Assembly: GCA_965230485.1 (NCBI GenBank)
Contig: CBDDLA010000001.1
Span: 1,922,001 to 1,986,000 of the forward strand
Source: Putridiphycobacter sp965230485
Lineage (GTDB): Bacteria; Bacteroidota; Bacteroidia; Flavobacteriales_D; Crocinitomicaceae
Reading direction: 5' to 3'
Length of the DNA stretch: 64,000 nucleotides
The translations under genes were made by a program, and so were the position numbers. Below the pieces are notes generated by a model. The model made no database searches and was not told the DNA's origin. It was given only the letters and a program-made list of their open reading frames with translations. Shown here piece by piece: positions 33,321 to 42,649 of this stretch; the first letter of the stretch is position 1; each line of letters starts with the position of its first letter.

Positions 33321-34388
33321 ATGTCAGCAACTCATTATTTTAAGGGCAGAGGTGCCAATAAAAATCCTAAAAATCGCTTTGACAAAAACGATTATTTAAA
33401 TGAAGAACAGGATGGTGTGGATGTCCCTCAATTCATATCCAATCAAACAAAATATATTGATATTTTCCCAAAAACAATCGTCAATAAGGTGACAAGTCCA
33501 GACGTAGGTATGGATTATTCACTCAATCCCTACCAAGGTTGTGAACATGGCTGCACCTATTGTTACGCAAGGCCGACACATGAGTATTGGGGGTATAGTG
33601 CTGGCCTTGATTTTGAACGTGTAATATTGGTTAAAAAAAATGCCCCCAAGCTATTGGAAAATACGTTTCAGAAAAAACAGTGGAAGGTTAAACCTATCGT
33701 TTTATCTGGCAATACAGATTGCTACCAACCATGTGAGAAGCAATTTAAAATTACACGTCAGTTGCTGGAGGTGTTTCTAGAGTTTCGTCACCCAGTTGGT
33801 ATTATCACAAAAAATGTACTCATGAATCGCGATTTAGACATCATCCAAAAATTAGCTGAATTGAATCTTATATCGGTTAACCTCAGCATTACCTCTCTGA
33901 ACGAAAACCTGAGAAGGCAATTGGAACCTCGCACAGCAACGAGTATTAGAAAACTCGAGTTAATCGACAATTTGAACCGTTTAAACGTTCCCGTAAATGT
34001 AATGGCTGCGCCCATTATTCCAGCATTAAACGACCATGAAATTATTCCAATTGCTAAAGCGGCCGCTCAGCATGGAGCGAATAGCTTTCATGCTCATGTG
34101 GTCAGATTAATGGGGCCAAATGAACACATTTTTGAAGCTTGGCTGGACCATCATTTTCCAGATCGAAAAGACAAAGTACTTAGTCAACTCAAATCCATTC
34201 ACAATGGGAGAACTGGTAATTCTGAATTTGTGACCAGAATGAAAGGGCAAGGGGAATTTGCTTTAAATATCAAGCGACAACTGGCCCTTGCCAAACATAA
34301 GTATTTCTTCAATCCTAGGCACTCTGCCTTAAGGAGAGACTTGTTTAAACGTCCTTCACAAAATGGGCAGTTGGATTTGTTTGAGTAA
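33321..34388 (+). CDS. PA0069-family radical SAM protein
   Basis: The protein has 355 residues. The cluster motif CEHGCTYCYA (C-x3-C-x2-C) follows DYSLNPYQG, the hallmark of this family within the spore photoproduct lyase-like group. SGNTDCYQPCEKQFKITR and GIITKNVLMNRDLDI are the further conserved blocks. The reaction catalysed is not known. The gene stands alone. Confidence 0.93.
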   Translation: MSATHYFKGRGANKNPKNRFDKNDYLNEEQDGVDVPQFISNQTKYIDIFPKTIVNKVTSPDVGMDYSLNPYQGCEHGCTYCYARPTHEYWGYSAGLDFERVILVKKNAPKLLENTFQKKQWKVKPIVLSGNTDCYQPCEKQFKITRQLLEVFLEFRHPVGIITKNVLMNRDLDIIQKLAELNLISVNLSITSLNENLRRQLEPRTATSIRKLELIDNLNRLNVPVNVMAAPIIPALNDHEIIPIAKAAAQHGANSFHAHVVRLMGPNEHIFEAWLDHHFPDRKDKVLSQLKSIHNGRTGNSEFVTRMKGQGEFALNIKRQLALAKHKYFFNPRHSALRRDLFKRPSQNGQLDLFE

Positions 34389-34410
34389 AATGAAACTAAC
34401 GTGTTTTACT
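34384..34410. terminator. Possible AT-rich bidirectional terminator
   Basis: AGTAAAA-N13-TTTTACT overlaps the stop codons of both convergent genes (radical SAM 33321-34388 and VOC 34406-34831). The stem is weak, so the call is tentative. Confidence 0.35.
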
Positions 34411-34831
34411 TTGTGGTTTCCCCTCCCATCTCTGTAAACACACGATCAATTGGCTCCCATAATTCTAATTTATTGCCTTCCGGGTCAAGAATATGAACAA
34501 ATTTCCCATAGTCATAAGTTTCAATTTCATCAACAATAGTTACACCATTTGCTTTTAAATTCTCAACTAGCTTTTCAATATGTTGCACCCTATAATTAAT
34601 CATAAACTCTTTTTTAGAAGGCTCAAAATAATCAGTATCCTCCTTAAAAGGGCTCCAACTTAAATAGTTAATTTCTTTTGGCCTATTGGCATTTCTAAAC
34701 TCAAAAGAAGAGCCGTAATCACTGATGGCAAGCCCTAAGTTTTTACCATACCATTCCTTTACTGTTTGCGGGTTTTTAGACCTAAAAAAAATGCCTCCTA
34801 TCCCGGTTACTTTTGGTGTTGAATTATCCAT
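34406..34831 (-). CDS. VOC-family (glyoxalase/dioxygenase superfamily) protein
   Basis: The protein has 141 residues: a small soluble VOC fold with VTGIGGIFFRSKNPQTVKEW, YGKNLGL, and the C-terminal HILDPEGNKLELWEP with the metal-ligand Glu. Reaction unknown. It lies 9 nt after the DUF4199 gene, in one unit with it. Confidence 0.9.
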   Translation of the reverse strand: MDNSTPKVTGIGGIFFRSKNPQTVKEWYGKNLGLAISDYGSSFEFRNANRPKEINYLSWSPFKEDTDYFEPSKKEFMINYRVQHIEKLVENLKANGVTIVDEIETYDYGKFVHILDPEGNKLELWEPIDRVFTEMGGETTK

Positions 34832-34840
34832 GATCTTTTT

Positions 34841-35365
34841 TTATGTTAATGCCTTTTCTTTTCGACGTAATATAACTGCGCAAATTAATGAAATCAATAG
34901 ACCAACCGGAAAGATTTCGATAAACGTCATCCCAATTCTAACCAGCGCATTGTTATCATATAATTCCATGAAATCTTTCATGCTTTGAACCTCCATATTG
35001 ATTTGATCAGGCGTTTTATCACTGTTTTTTACTTGTTCAATGGCCTTTTCAAAATATTCATCCATCAGTGCCACATCAGATGAGCTATAAATAATCATCC
35101 ACGAAGTCACATAAAAAGCAGACGCAATGAGTGTGATAAATAAGCCTATCTGGAAGGCTTTACCAAATTTAATGGTGCCGTTCGACTGTTTATCTCTATA
35201 AGCCCTTACTCCAAAAAAGATAGTACTAAAAGCAATGATCATGGTTGAATAGCCATACAATTCACCATTTTCCATAGTAATGCTATCACTATTCATCATA
35301 AATAGCATACCTGCTGATACAATGATCCCACTGATGATTCCGAAAATTAAAACGATTTTTTTCAT
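34841..35365 (-). CDS. DUF4199 membrane protein
   Basis: The protein has 174 residues starting MKKIVLIFGIISGIIVSAGM; the frame is open to 35437 but that start gives no sensible N-terminus. Four hydrophobic helices and FGVRAYRDKQSNGTIKFGKA, the DUF4199 signature, are present. Function unknown. DUF4199 genes are commonly near small LuxR regulators, as here. Confidence 0.88.
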   Translation of the reverse strand: MKKIVLIFGIISGIIVSAGMLFMMNSDSITMENGELYGYSTMIIAFSTIFFGVRAYRDKQSNGTIKFGKAFQIGLFITLIASAFYVTSWMIIYSSSDVALMDEYFEKAIEQVKNSDKTPDQINMEVQSMKDFMELYDNNALVRIGMTFIEIFPVGLLISLICAVILRRKEKALT

Positions 35366-35478
35366 ATTATTTGTTTTATGATTTATGAAGCAAACCAACA
35401 AAAAAAGTGGTTGAATGGCCTCATACTTTGGTATCAATTTACCTAAAAATTATAAATCATACTAAAGAATGATTTTTA

Positions 35479-35943
35479 TTAAGCAATGATATTTAACTGT
35501 TTTGCCTTAACAACAGCTTGCGTTCGACGTTTAACATCAAGTTTTTCAAATAAATTAGATGAATGTGTTTTTACAGTAGGTAAAGAAATAAAAAGTTGGT
35601 CTGCTATTTCTTGATTTGACAAGCCTTTAGAAATTAACTCAAGAACCTCATATTCTCGTTTACTAATGTTAAATGATTTAATTGCCGATTCATCAACACT
35701 TGAAATTTGATTTTTAGCATTTGTTTTATTAACTAGTTTTAAGCCTACCCAAATACCAATAGCTGTAAATAAAGTGGCCACAGCACCAATATATACCTCT
35801 ACCGATAAGTCCCTTATAAAGTAGCGGTATTCAAAAAATTTCAACACAAAAGCAAGTGTAGAAAGTAATAGTCCATATAGCAAAATAGTAATTGCAAACC
35901 GGTCGCTAAACCATTTTTTTAAAGAATCCTTTAAACGTATCAT
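35479..35943 (-). CDS. Membrane-anchored LuxR-type transcription factor
   Basis: The protein has 154 residues. Two transmembrane helices (FAITILLYGLLLSTLAFVLK and VYIGAVATLFTAIGIWVGLK) replace a receiver. A short linker follows, then a complete LuxR helix-turn-helix (ISKREYEVLELISKGLSNQE; LPTVKTHSSNLFEKLDVKRR). It would bind DNA while held in the inner membrane. It lies 113 nt upstream of DUF4199 in the same orientation, so the pair is probably functionally linked. Confidence 0.9.
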   Translation of the reverse strand: MIRLKDSLKKWFSDRFAITILLYGLLLSTLAFVLKFFEYRYFIRDLSVEVYIGAVATLFTAIGIWVGLKLVNKTNAKNQISSVDESAIKSFNISKREYEVLELISKGLSNQEIADQLFISLPTVKTHSSNLFEKLDVKRRTQAVVKAKQLNIIA

Positions 35944-36117
35944 ACGAAATTTTGATGATTTATTTCAACTATTTATTCAGTTTGGACACTCATCAAATAT
36001 ATTCAAAAAAAGTAATTCAGTCCTAATTTATAATATTCACATCCTTCAATTATACATTACCTTGAATGGTAATTTGAAGCAGGTTGAAAAAGATGGCATA
36101 AAACCAAAATTCTCTTT

Positions 36118-36125
36118 TATCTTTG
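36118..36125 (+). promoter_or_regulatory. -7 promoter box of aspS
   Basis: TATCTTTG matches TAnnTTTG and lies 19 nt before the aspS ATG. No clear -33 TTTG at the usual distance was found. Confidence 0.5.
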
Positions 36126-36144
36126 CGTTTTGAATTCAAAAATC

Positions 36145-37896
36145 ATGTACAGAACGCATCATTGTGGCGAATTGCGCGCCAAACACATAGGACAAAACGT
36201 AATATTATCGGCCTGGGTACGAACAATTCGAGACAAAGGAAATATTACTTGGCTTGACCTTAGAGACCGTTATGGCATAACACAGGTAGTGGCTGAACAT
36301 GGCGTGGTAAGTGATGAAATTATTACTAGCATTAAGCAGCTCGGTCGTGAATTTGTAGTTCAAATTGAAGGCGAAGTGATAGAGCGACATGCTAAAAACC
36401 CAAATATGCCAACAGGCGATATTGAATTGAAGGCAGAAAAAATAACTGTTTTAAATGCTGCAATTACGCCCCCATTTACCATTGAGGATGACACGGATGG
36501 TGGTGAAGAATTACGTGCTAAATACCGCTATTTAGATTTGCGAAGAAATCCTGTAAAGGAAAAATTGCAGTTAAGACATAAAGTTTCTCTAGAAACAAGA
36601 AAATATTTAGATTCAGTTGAATTTATAGAGGTAGAAACCCCATATTTAATTAAATCTACCCCTGAGGGTGCCAGAGATTTTGTAGTACCAAGCAGAATGA
36701 ATCCAGGAGAGTTTTATGCTTTGCCTCAATCTCCTCAAACCTTCAAGCAATTGCTCATGGTAAGCGGTTACGACCGATATTACCAAATTGTCAAATGCTT
36801 TAGAGATGAAGATTTAAGAGCAGATCGTCAACCTGAATTTACCCAGATTGATTGTGAAATGGCATTTGTTGAGCAAGAAGATGTTTTGAATACATTTGAA
36901 GGTCTAATCAAACATTTATTTAAAACTTGCAGAAATCATACCTTCGAATCAGACTTTCCAAGAATCACTTATAAAGAAGCCATGGAACGTTATGGGTCCG
37001 ATAAACCAGACATTCGTTTTGGAATGGAATTTTGTAACATAACCAACATAGTAAAAGGTCAAGGATTTGGCATATTTGATGACGCTGAAACCATTTTAGC
37101 CATTAATGCTGAACAATGCGCTGTATACACTAGAAAGCAGATTGACAAAGTGACCGATTGGGTAAAACGTCCACAAGTAGGAGCCAAAGGCATGATATAT
37201 ATGCGGGTAAATGAGGATGGGACTTTTAAAAGCAGCGTTGATAAATTTTATGACCAAACCCAATTGGCTAAATGGGCTGAAGCCACTGACGCGAAGCCCG
37301 GAGATTTAGTATTGGTACTGTCAGGAGATGACCACAAGGTACGCAGCCAAATGAATGATTTACGGTTACACATGGGTGACGAATTGGGCCTAAGAAATCC
37401 AAATGTATTTGCCCCATTATGGGTACTTGATTTCCCTCTTTTAGAATGGGACGAAGATACAAAGCGCTACCATGCCATGCATCACCCGTTCACCTCACCT
37501 AAACCAGAGGACATGCACCTAATAGATTCAGAACCTGGCAAAGTAAGAGCCAATGCTTACGATTTAGCCATGAATGGTGTTGAATTAGGTGGTGGTTCCA
37601 TTAGAATTCATGATAAGTCTCTGCAAGCACGTATGTTCGAATTATTAGGTTTTTCTGATGAGGAGGCTAAGGCTCAATTCGGCTTTTTAATGAACGCCTT
37701 TGAATATGGTGCACCACCGCATGGCGGCTTAGCTTTTGGCTTTGACAGGTTAGTCGCTACCATGGGTGGGTCGGATTCCATAAGAGATTATATTGCCTTC
37801 CCCAAAAATAATTCAGGAAGAGATATGATGATTGATTCACCCTCACCAATTGATGAAGAGCAGCTCAAGGAATTAAATTTGGGTCTAAAAAGTTAA
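36145..37896 (+). CDS. aspS: Aspartate--tRNA ligase
   Basis: The protein has 583 residues. It starts MYRTHHCGELRAKHIGQNVI, the canonical AspRS N-terminus; a TTG 15 bases upstream is in frame but unlikely. The OB-fold anticodon-binding domain (1-110) is followed by class II catalytic motifs: RYYQIVKCFRDEDLRADRQP (motif 2), the bacterial GAD insertion (about 285-420), and LAFGFDRLVATMGG (motif 3). It charges tRNA-Asp in the cytoplasm. A T9SS protein gene starts 6 nt after the stop. Confidence 0.98.
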   Translation: MYRTHHCGELRAKHIGQNVILSAWVRTIRDKGNITWLDLRDRYGITQVVAEHGVVSDEIITSIKQLGREFVVQIEGEVIERHAKNPNMPTGDIELKAEKITVLNAAITPPFTIEDDTDGGEELRAKYRYLDLRRNPVKEKLQLRHKVSLETRKYLDSVEFIEVETPYLIKSTPEGARDFVVPSRMNPGEFYALPQSPQTFKQLLMVSGYDRYYQIVKCFRDEDLRADRQPEFTQIDCEMAFVEQEDVLNTFEGLIKHLFKTCRNHTFESDFPRITYKEAMERYGSDKPDIRFGMEFCNITNIVKGQGFGIFDDAETILAINAEQCAVYTRKQIDKVTDWVKRPQVGAKGMIYMRVNEDGTFKSSVDKFYDQTQLAKWAEATDAKPGDLVLVLSGDDHKVRSQMNDLRLHMGDELGLRNPNVFAPLWVLDFPLLEWDEDTKRYHAMHHPFTSPKPEDMHLIDSEPGKVRANAYDLAMNGVELGGGSIRIHDKSLQARMFELLGFSDEEAKAQFGFLMNAFEYGAPPHGGLAFGFDRLVATMGGSDSIRDYIAFPKNNSGRDMMIDSPSPIDEEQLKELNLGLKS

Positions 37897-37902
37897 ATCA
37901 CT

Positions 37903-39177
37903 ATGACCTATAAAACATATTTCCTTTTTCTAGCATTTATTATACAGTATTCAGTTATTGCTCAAAATACAACTTGTGCAAATATGCAGCAAATTTGTCA
38001 AGTCAATGGCGCAACTTATCAAGCTAATACAAGTAGTACTGTTTTGCCGTCCACCAACTTTTATGACTGCTTAATTCCTGGTCAAGGTGTGGAAAACCCA
38101 AATTGGTTTTTTTTTCAAGTATCAATCAGTGGGAATATTGATATGGAATTAGTTGGTCCGCCAGGAACCGATTTAGATTTTGTTCTCTGGGGTCCTTTTT
38201 CTGATCAACAGGCTGCCATAAGTGCTTGCGGTAATTTGGGCAACTCACCAAATCCAATAGGAACTGCAGACTGCGGTTTCTTAGGAGGAAATATAGAAAC
38301 CCCTAATATCACGGGAGGTATCATAGGAGAAATATATGTATTTCTTGTTATTAACTATTTTTCTAGTCAAACCACTAATTTCATATTAAATCAAACGGGG
38401 GGATCTGGCTCTATTGGATGTTCATCTTGCGCTCATTCAGGAACAAATTTACAATTGTCACATTCAATTATTGAGCTCCCTTCATGTGAGTTTTCAACAG
38501 ATGGCTCTGCTTCAGTTTCTGCTATCAATTTATTGAATGGTACTCCTACCAATAATGCAATAACTAAGATAATATGGACCTCTCCAACTGGAACTATATA
38601 CCCTGGCGCACCAGAAAACGATACATTAACCAATATGGAAGAAGGGTTGTGGACAGTTTATGCAGAAGATTCCTGTTTTAATACTAAAACCATTCAATTT
38701 AACATGTATGCGCCTTTTTTCCCAAATATCAACCTTCAGTACCTTGATGGTATTTTAACAACAGATTTTGTCTCTTACGATTCGGCTAATACTACCTATC
38801 AATGGTTCAATTGCACTAACGATAGTATTGTTGGAGAAGTAAACGACACCCTTGAAGTTTTAGTCAATGGAGACTATTCATTATCTGTTTCAATTAATGG
38901 TTGTACTAATTTTTCTGATTGCTACACAGTTACAGGCCTTACAATAGCCGAACTTAATCCACAATTGATTAACGTTCAAATTGACCCGATCTTTAAAAAA
39001 ATACAGGTCAATTCAGAACTGGAGATAAACCAGATTAGCATTTTCAATTTATCAGGAACACTCGTTCACCAAACAAGTGATAAAACAATTGACCTCGATC
39101 ATATTATATCAGGTATCTATCTCATTGAGGTCGCATCAGAAACCTCACATTTCGTTCAAAAAATTGTTCTTCGCTAA
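37903..39177 (+). CDS. T9SS cargo protein with pre-peptidase-like domain
   Basis: The protein has 424 residues with a signal peptide (YSVIAQ). An N-terminal cysteine-rich beta domain (NTTCANMQQICQVNG; NPNWFFFQVSISGNIDMELV; GTDLDFVLWGPF) is common in flavobacterial surface proteins. The C-terminus is a type A sorting domain (ELEINQISIFNLSGTLVH; ISGIYLIEV; QKIVLR). It is exported through T9SS; its binding partner is unknown. It lies 6 nt after aspS and may be read from the aspS promoter. Confidence 0.82.
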   Translation: MTYKTYFLFLAFIIQYSVIAQNTTCANMQQICQVNGATYQANTSSTVLPSTNFYDCLIPGQGVENPNWFFFQVSISGNIDMELVGPPGTDLDFVLWGPFSDQQAAISACGNLGNSPNPIGTADCGFLGGNIETPNITGGIIGEIYVFLVINYFSSQTTNFILNQTGGSGSIGCSSCAHSGTNLQLSHSIIELPSCEFSTDGSASVSAINLLNGTPTNNAITKIIWTSPTGTIYPGAPENDTLTNMEEGLWTVYAEDSCFNTKTIQFNMYAPFFPNINLQYLDGILTTDFVSYDSANTTYQWFNCTNDSIVGEVNDTLEVLVNGDYSLSVSINGCTNFSDCYTVTGLTIAELNPQLINVQIDPIFKKIQVNSELEINQISIFNLSGTLVHQTSDKTIDLDHIISGIYLIEVASETSHFVQKIVLR

Positions 39178-39306
39178 ACTAGACTAAGAAAATACCTTAG
39201 ATTTTAGAGAAAACCTCATATAACTGTCATTCAATAAAATTTTATTGAATCACCCACCCCTCAACTTATTTTCTGACGTGTTAACCCAAACAATAAATTT
39301 TATATT

Positions 39307-40257
39307 ATGAAAACAACTAAACTTTTTTTAACATTTGCTTTAATTGGAGGTCTTCTTCAATCAGCATTTGCGCAAACAACAGTTCACATCTCTGGACAGT
39401 TAACTAATACTGGTGGAGCTGCTATTAGTCTGGCACTTGACATTAGTGATGGCCCAGGAAATTGGCAATCTGCAACAGTAATTACAAATTCGAGTGGAAA
39501 TTTCTCACATTCATTCTCTGTTTCTTCAAATCAGGGGACAGCTTATTTATGGGGATCGGATTGTAACAACGATACCATTTATTGGACTGACACTTATTCG
39601 TTAAACGATACGCTTCTCGTTATTCCTACAATTGATTATTGTCCTCCAACACCAACTAATTGCCATGCTTATTTTGATATTAACCAAGCCACTACAGCAA
39701 ACGGTAATAATGTTGCAGGAACACTTGTTGTAACAGATAGCTCAAGTGGGGGAACTGCAATAAATCCGCTAACATATTCTTGGAGTTTTGGTGATGGAAA
39801 TACTGGAACAGGTACACAATTAACACATACCTACAGTGGAAATGGTCCATATCAAATATGCCTTACAGTTAGTGATGGTTTAGGTTGTACAGATACCTAT
39901 TGCGATACTGTAAGCGTAGACTCTTTAGGAATGATTATTGAAGCTGAAGGATTTACCTTAGTAATTGGAGAATATGACGCACCATTGAGTATTAATAATA
40001 CTAGCATTTCTAACTCAATAAATATATTCCCTAATCCAGCTACAGACTTTGTAAATATTCAATTTAATGCTGGAGAAAAGGCATTAAACAGAATTACAAT
40101 GTATGATTTATCAGGAAAAGTAGTATTTGAAGACAATGGAACTAATACTTCTGCCAATATGGTAACTATAGATACAGAAAACATTGAACCAGGTACTTAT
40201 TTAATTCAAATGTTATTTGATAATGAAATTCATAATCAAAAGGTTATTTTAAAATAA
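39307..40257 (+). CDS. T9SS cargo protein with PKD domain
   Basis: The protein has 316 residues with a signal peptide (LQSAFAQ). A PKD domain lies at about 115-205 (YSWSFGDGNTGTGTQLTHTY; PYQICLTVSDGLGCTDTYCD). A type A T9SS sorting domain ends the protein (NIFPNPATDFVNIQF; MYDLSGKVVFE; IEPGTYLIQM; HNQKVILK). It is a likely cell-surface or secreted adhesin or binding protein. A strong hairpin lies right after the stop. Confidence 0.88.
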   Translation: MKTTKLFLTFALIGGLLQSAFAQTTVHISGQLTNTGGAAISLALDISDGPGNWQSATVITNSSGNFSHSFSVSSNQGTAYLWGSDCNNDTIYWTDTYSLNDTLLVIPTIDYCPPTPTNCHAYFDINQATTANGNNVAGTLVVTDSSSGGTAINPLTYSWSFGDGNTGTGTQLTHTYSGNGPYQICLTVSDGLGCTDTYCDTVSVDSLGMIIEAEGFTLVIGEYDAPLSINNTSISNSINIFPNPATDFVNIQFNAGEKALNRITMYDLSGKVVFEDNGTNTSANMVTIDTENIEPGTYLIQMLFDNEIHNQKVILK

Positions 40258-40274
40258 AAAAATAATTTTCATTT

Positions 40275-40308
40275 TATGAGACGATTGTTTAATTACAGTC
40301 GTCTCATA
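40275..40308. terminator. Intrinsic terminator-like hairpin
   Basis: A 13-bp stem (TATGAGACGATTG / CAGTCGTCTCATA, one G-U) between the PKD protein and the sigma factor gene, followed by a short T/A tract. It insulates the two units. Confidence 0.75.
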
Positions 40309-40316
40309 TTTATATA

Positions 40317-40844
40317 GTGATTCTTGAACCGAAATTATTAAAACGTCTAAAAAAACTAGACAAAAAGGCTCAATTGCTCTTTTACAGGCAATGTTTTGAT
40401 ATTCTTATGTCCACTTGTATTCGCTATACTAACAATCAAGATGATGCTGCTGCTTTCGTAAATGAAGCTTTTTTGAAAATCATATCGAATATTGAGAAAG
40501 TCGATATCCAAAAACCACTTGACCAATGGATGAGAAAAATAGCTGTAAACTGTATCATTGATCATTTTAGAAAACAAAAAAGGAATAAAGAAGTTTGGCT
40601 TGATGACAATATTTATGAAGAAAAAGGGGTTGAGAATGAAGTTGAATATGTTTTTGAGCAGGAATTTATTGATAATGTATTAAGCCACTTACCAGAAAAA
40701 ACAAGATTGGTAGTTAACCTTCATTATAGAGAAGGTTATCAGCACAAAGAGATTGCCGAGATGTTAGACATCAGTATTGAAACATCTAAATGGCATGTTA
40801 AGTCTGCTAGAAGACAATTTAAAAAAATTAAAATTGCAAATTGA
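40317..40844 (+). CDS. RNA polymerase sigma-70 family (ECF-like) sigma factor
   Basis: The protein has 175 residues. Region 2 is FYRQCFDILMSTCIRYTNNQ, AAAFVNEAFLKII, LDQWMRKIAVNCIIDHFRKQ; region 4 is LPEKTRLVVNLHYREGYQHK, EIAEMLDISIETSKWHVKSA. The best available start is GTG at 40317; no ATG gives an intact region 2. Its stop codon overlaps the TTG start of the downstream gene by 4 nt, so sigma factor and partner are co-translated. Together they look like a sigma/anti-sigma pair. Confidence 0.9.
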   Translation: MILEPKLLKRLKKLDKKAQLLFYRQCFDILMSTCIRYTNNQDDAAAFVNEAFLKIISNIEKVDIQKPLDQWMRKIAVNCIIDHFRKQKRNKEVWLDDNIYEEKGVENEVEYVFEQEFIDNVLSHLPEKTRLVVNLHYREGYQHKEIAEMLDISIETSKWHVKSARRQFKKIKIAN

Positions 40845-42514
40845 AAGAAGAAGATAACATAGAGCAGTTTTTTAAAAACAATGAAGTTAAATCTTTTGAC
40901 ATTAAGCAAGAGTGGCTTGATGATGTAAGTGCGCAATTAGATGCTTATAATTCAAAAAACAGAACCAGGTGGCATCTATGGTTGCTTGCATTAGTGCCAA
41001 TAGTATCCATTATTGTGCTTATTGCATCATTAAATTCTGGTCAAGCTAAAAAACAATATGCTTCAAGGACGACTAAAACTACAGTTAGGGTTAACAAATA
41101 TCAAACTGAATCTGAAATAGTATCCATTCAAGAAAAAAACAAACCTGAAGCCATTCAAGAAGAGCATTCTACCAACATAAATCAGACGTTAGAATTGAAA
41201 CACGAAAACCCTAATAAGACTAAGGAAGTAGTAAAACCACTGAAAAAGTTAACATTGCCAACAGTCCGGAGGAATAACCCTAAAAATTCATTTAATACTA
41301 AAGCATTTTCTAAAAAGACATTATTAAAAGCGCAAAAAACAGATTCAAGCCCACTTTTAAATGATGCAGAGCAAAGTGCAACCTCAAATATTTCGAATTC
41401 AGAAATTAATCAACCTAAGCAAAAAGAGTCGATTGTTAATTCATCTAATGACAATAGTGTCCTAAATGAGACCGAAAGTGAGGTATTAAATCAAATTAAT
41501 CAGCCTGACAGTAAGTCGGAAATTGTTGAAAACGGTAAGCATATTACAAACACTAAAGAAGCAGAATCTGAACAAAAAGGTACTCCTGAAATTAAAAAAG
41601 AGAATTTAGCCAATAATGGTAGCTCCGCCCCTATTGATAGTAGTGATAATGAACAAACCACTGATAAAATTGAAAATAAGAGCCTTGATATAGATGAGCT
41701 TAATACTGATGATGACATTATTATAGATCAATCTGGAGACAAGGACAAATTATGGTTTGCTGGTTTTACACTAGGGCCTGATTTATTAGAAAGACAATTG
41801 AAATCGACGAGTGATCAGCAAAATTTCCAACAGAAAAAGGATGAGGAATCAATGGCCAATACGTTAGGATTCGATTTCGAATTAGGTCGATATTTAACCC
41901 CATGGCTAACAGCAGGTACTGGTATTGGGTATAAGACGTATAAAGAAACAAATTCTTATAGTGCTACTTCATTCATTACCAATGATACAATTGTAACAAC
42001 CATAAATAACACTTACTTTATACCCTCTGATAGTATATTAGATGTAGATGTAACCGGAGATACTGTATGGGTCGTTATAGACTCTACGGAGGTAATTGAA
42101 ACAGAGTATGTCACTGAAATTAAAACAAAAACTGAAATCGACTCCTCAAAAAAGGTAGCAAATGGCCCGGTAACTAGTAGCTATTTTCAAATTCCTCTTA
42201 CCATGCAATTGATATTTGCCAATACTGATAAACTAACAGCCTATGCTAATATCAGTCTTTCCGTTGGTGTACTCACTAAAAATACAGGGATGGTTTTAGC
42301 GTATGGTTCTGATGCCATTGAGACATATAAAACACGAGACTTAATCTTTAATTCAACCATTGGCTTAGGGTTCAATTATAATTTTTACGGCCCTTTTGAT
42401 TATAAATTATTCGCTGCTTACCACAGTAATTTATCGAACCTAAGCTTAGCACCAAATATTGATAAAAGGTATACTGGAATTAACTTTAGAACAGGCCTTG
42501 TTTTTCACTTTTAG
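40841..42514 (+). CDS. Dual-membrane-spanning anti-sigma-factor-like protein (N-term cytoplasmic, C-term outer-membrane barrel)
   Basis: The protein has 557 residues from a TTG start overlapping the sigma factor stop. Residues 1-44 are charged and would be cytoplasmic (anti-sigma segment). One helix (45-64, HLWLLALVPIVSIIVLIASL) enters the inner membrane. Residues 65-300 are a disordered Lys/Glu/Ser/Asn linker long enough to cross the periplasm. From about 305 there is a strand-rich barrel (LWFAGFTLGPDLL; TLGFDFELGRYLTPWLTAGT; GINFRTGLVFHF) with terminal Phe. This is the layout reported for Dma anti-sigma factors of Bacteroides. It would sense outer-membrane state and release the sigma factor. 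Confidence 0.8.
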   Translation: MKEEDNIEQFFKNNEVKSFDIKQEWLDDVSAQLDAYNSKNRTRWHLWLLALVPIVSIIVLIASLNSGQAKKQYASRTTKTTVRVNKYQTESEIVSIQEKNKPEAIQEEHSTNINQTLELKHENPNKTKEVVKPLKKLTLPTVRRNNPKNSFNTKAFSKKTLLKAQKTDSSPLLNDAEQSATSNISNSEINQPKQKESIVNSSNDNSVLNETESEVLNQINQPDSKSEIVENGKHITNTKEAESEQKGTPEIKKENLANNGSSAPIDSSDNEQTTDKIENKSLDIDELNTDDDIIIDQSGDKDKLWFAGFTLGPDLLERQLKSTSDQQNFQQKKDEESMANTLGFDFELGRYLTPWLTAGTGIGYKTYKETNSYSATSFITNDTIVTTINNTYFIPSDSILDVDVTGDTVWVVIDSTEVIETEYVTEIKTKTEIDSSKKVANGPVTSSYFQIPLTMQLIFANTDKLTAYANISLSVGVLTKNTGMVLAYGSDAIETYKTRDLIFNSTIGLGFNYNFYGPFDYKLFAAYHSNLSNLSLAPNIDKRYTGINFRTGLVFHF

Positions 42515-42649
42515 CATCCATAATTATAATTATTTAGAACAGTCGTGATTTTATAACATGGTTATAAAGAGAGAAAATATTTTGGAGTAGAGTGGCAATT
42601 AATCCACTCCTTAATTTAAAAATGAGTAATATCGTTTAAAATTTCAGTT

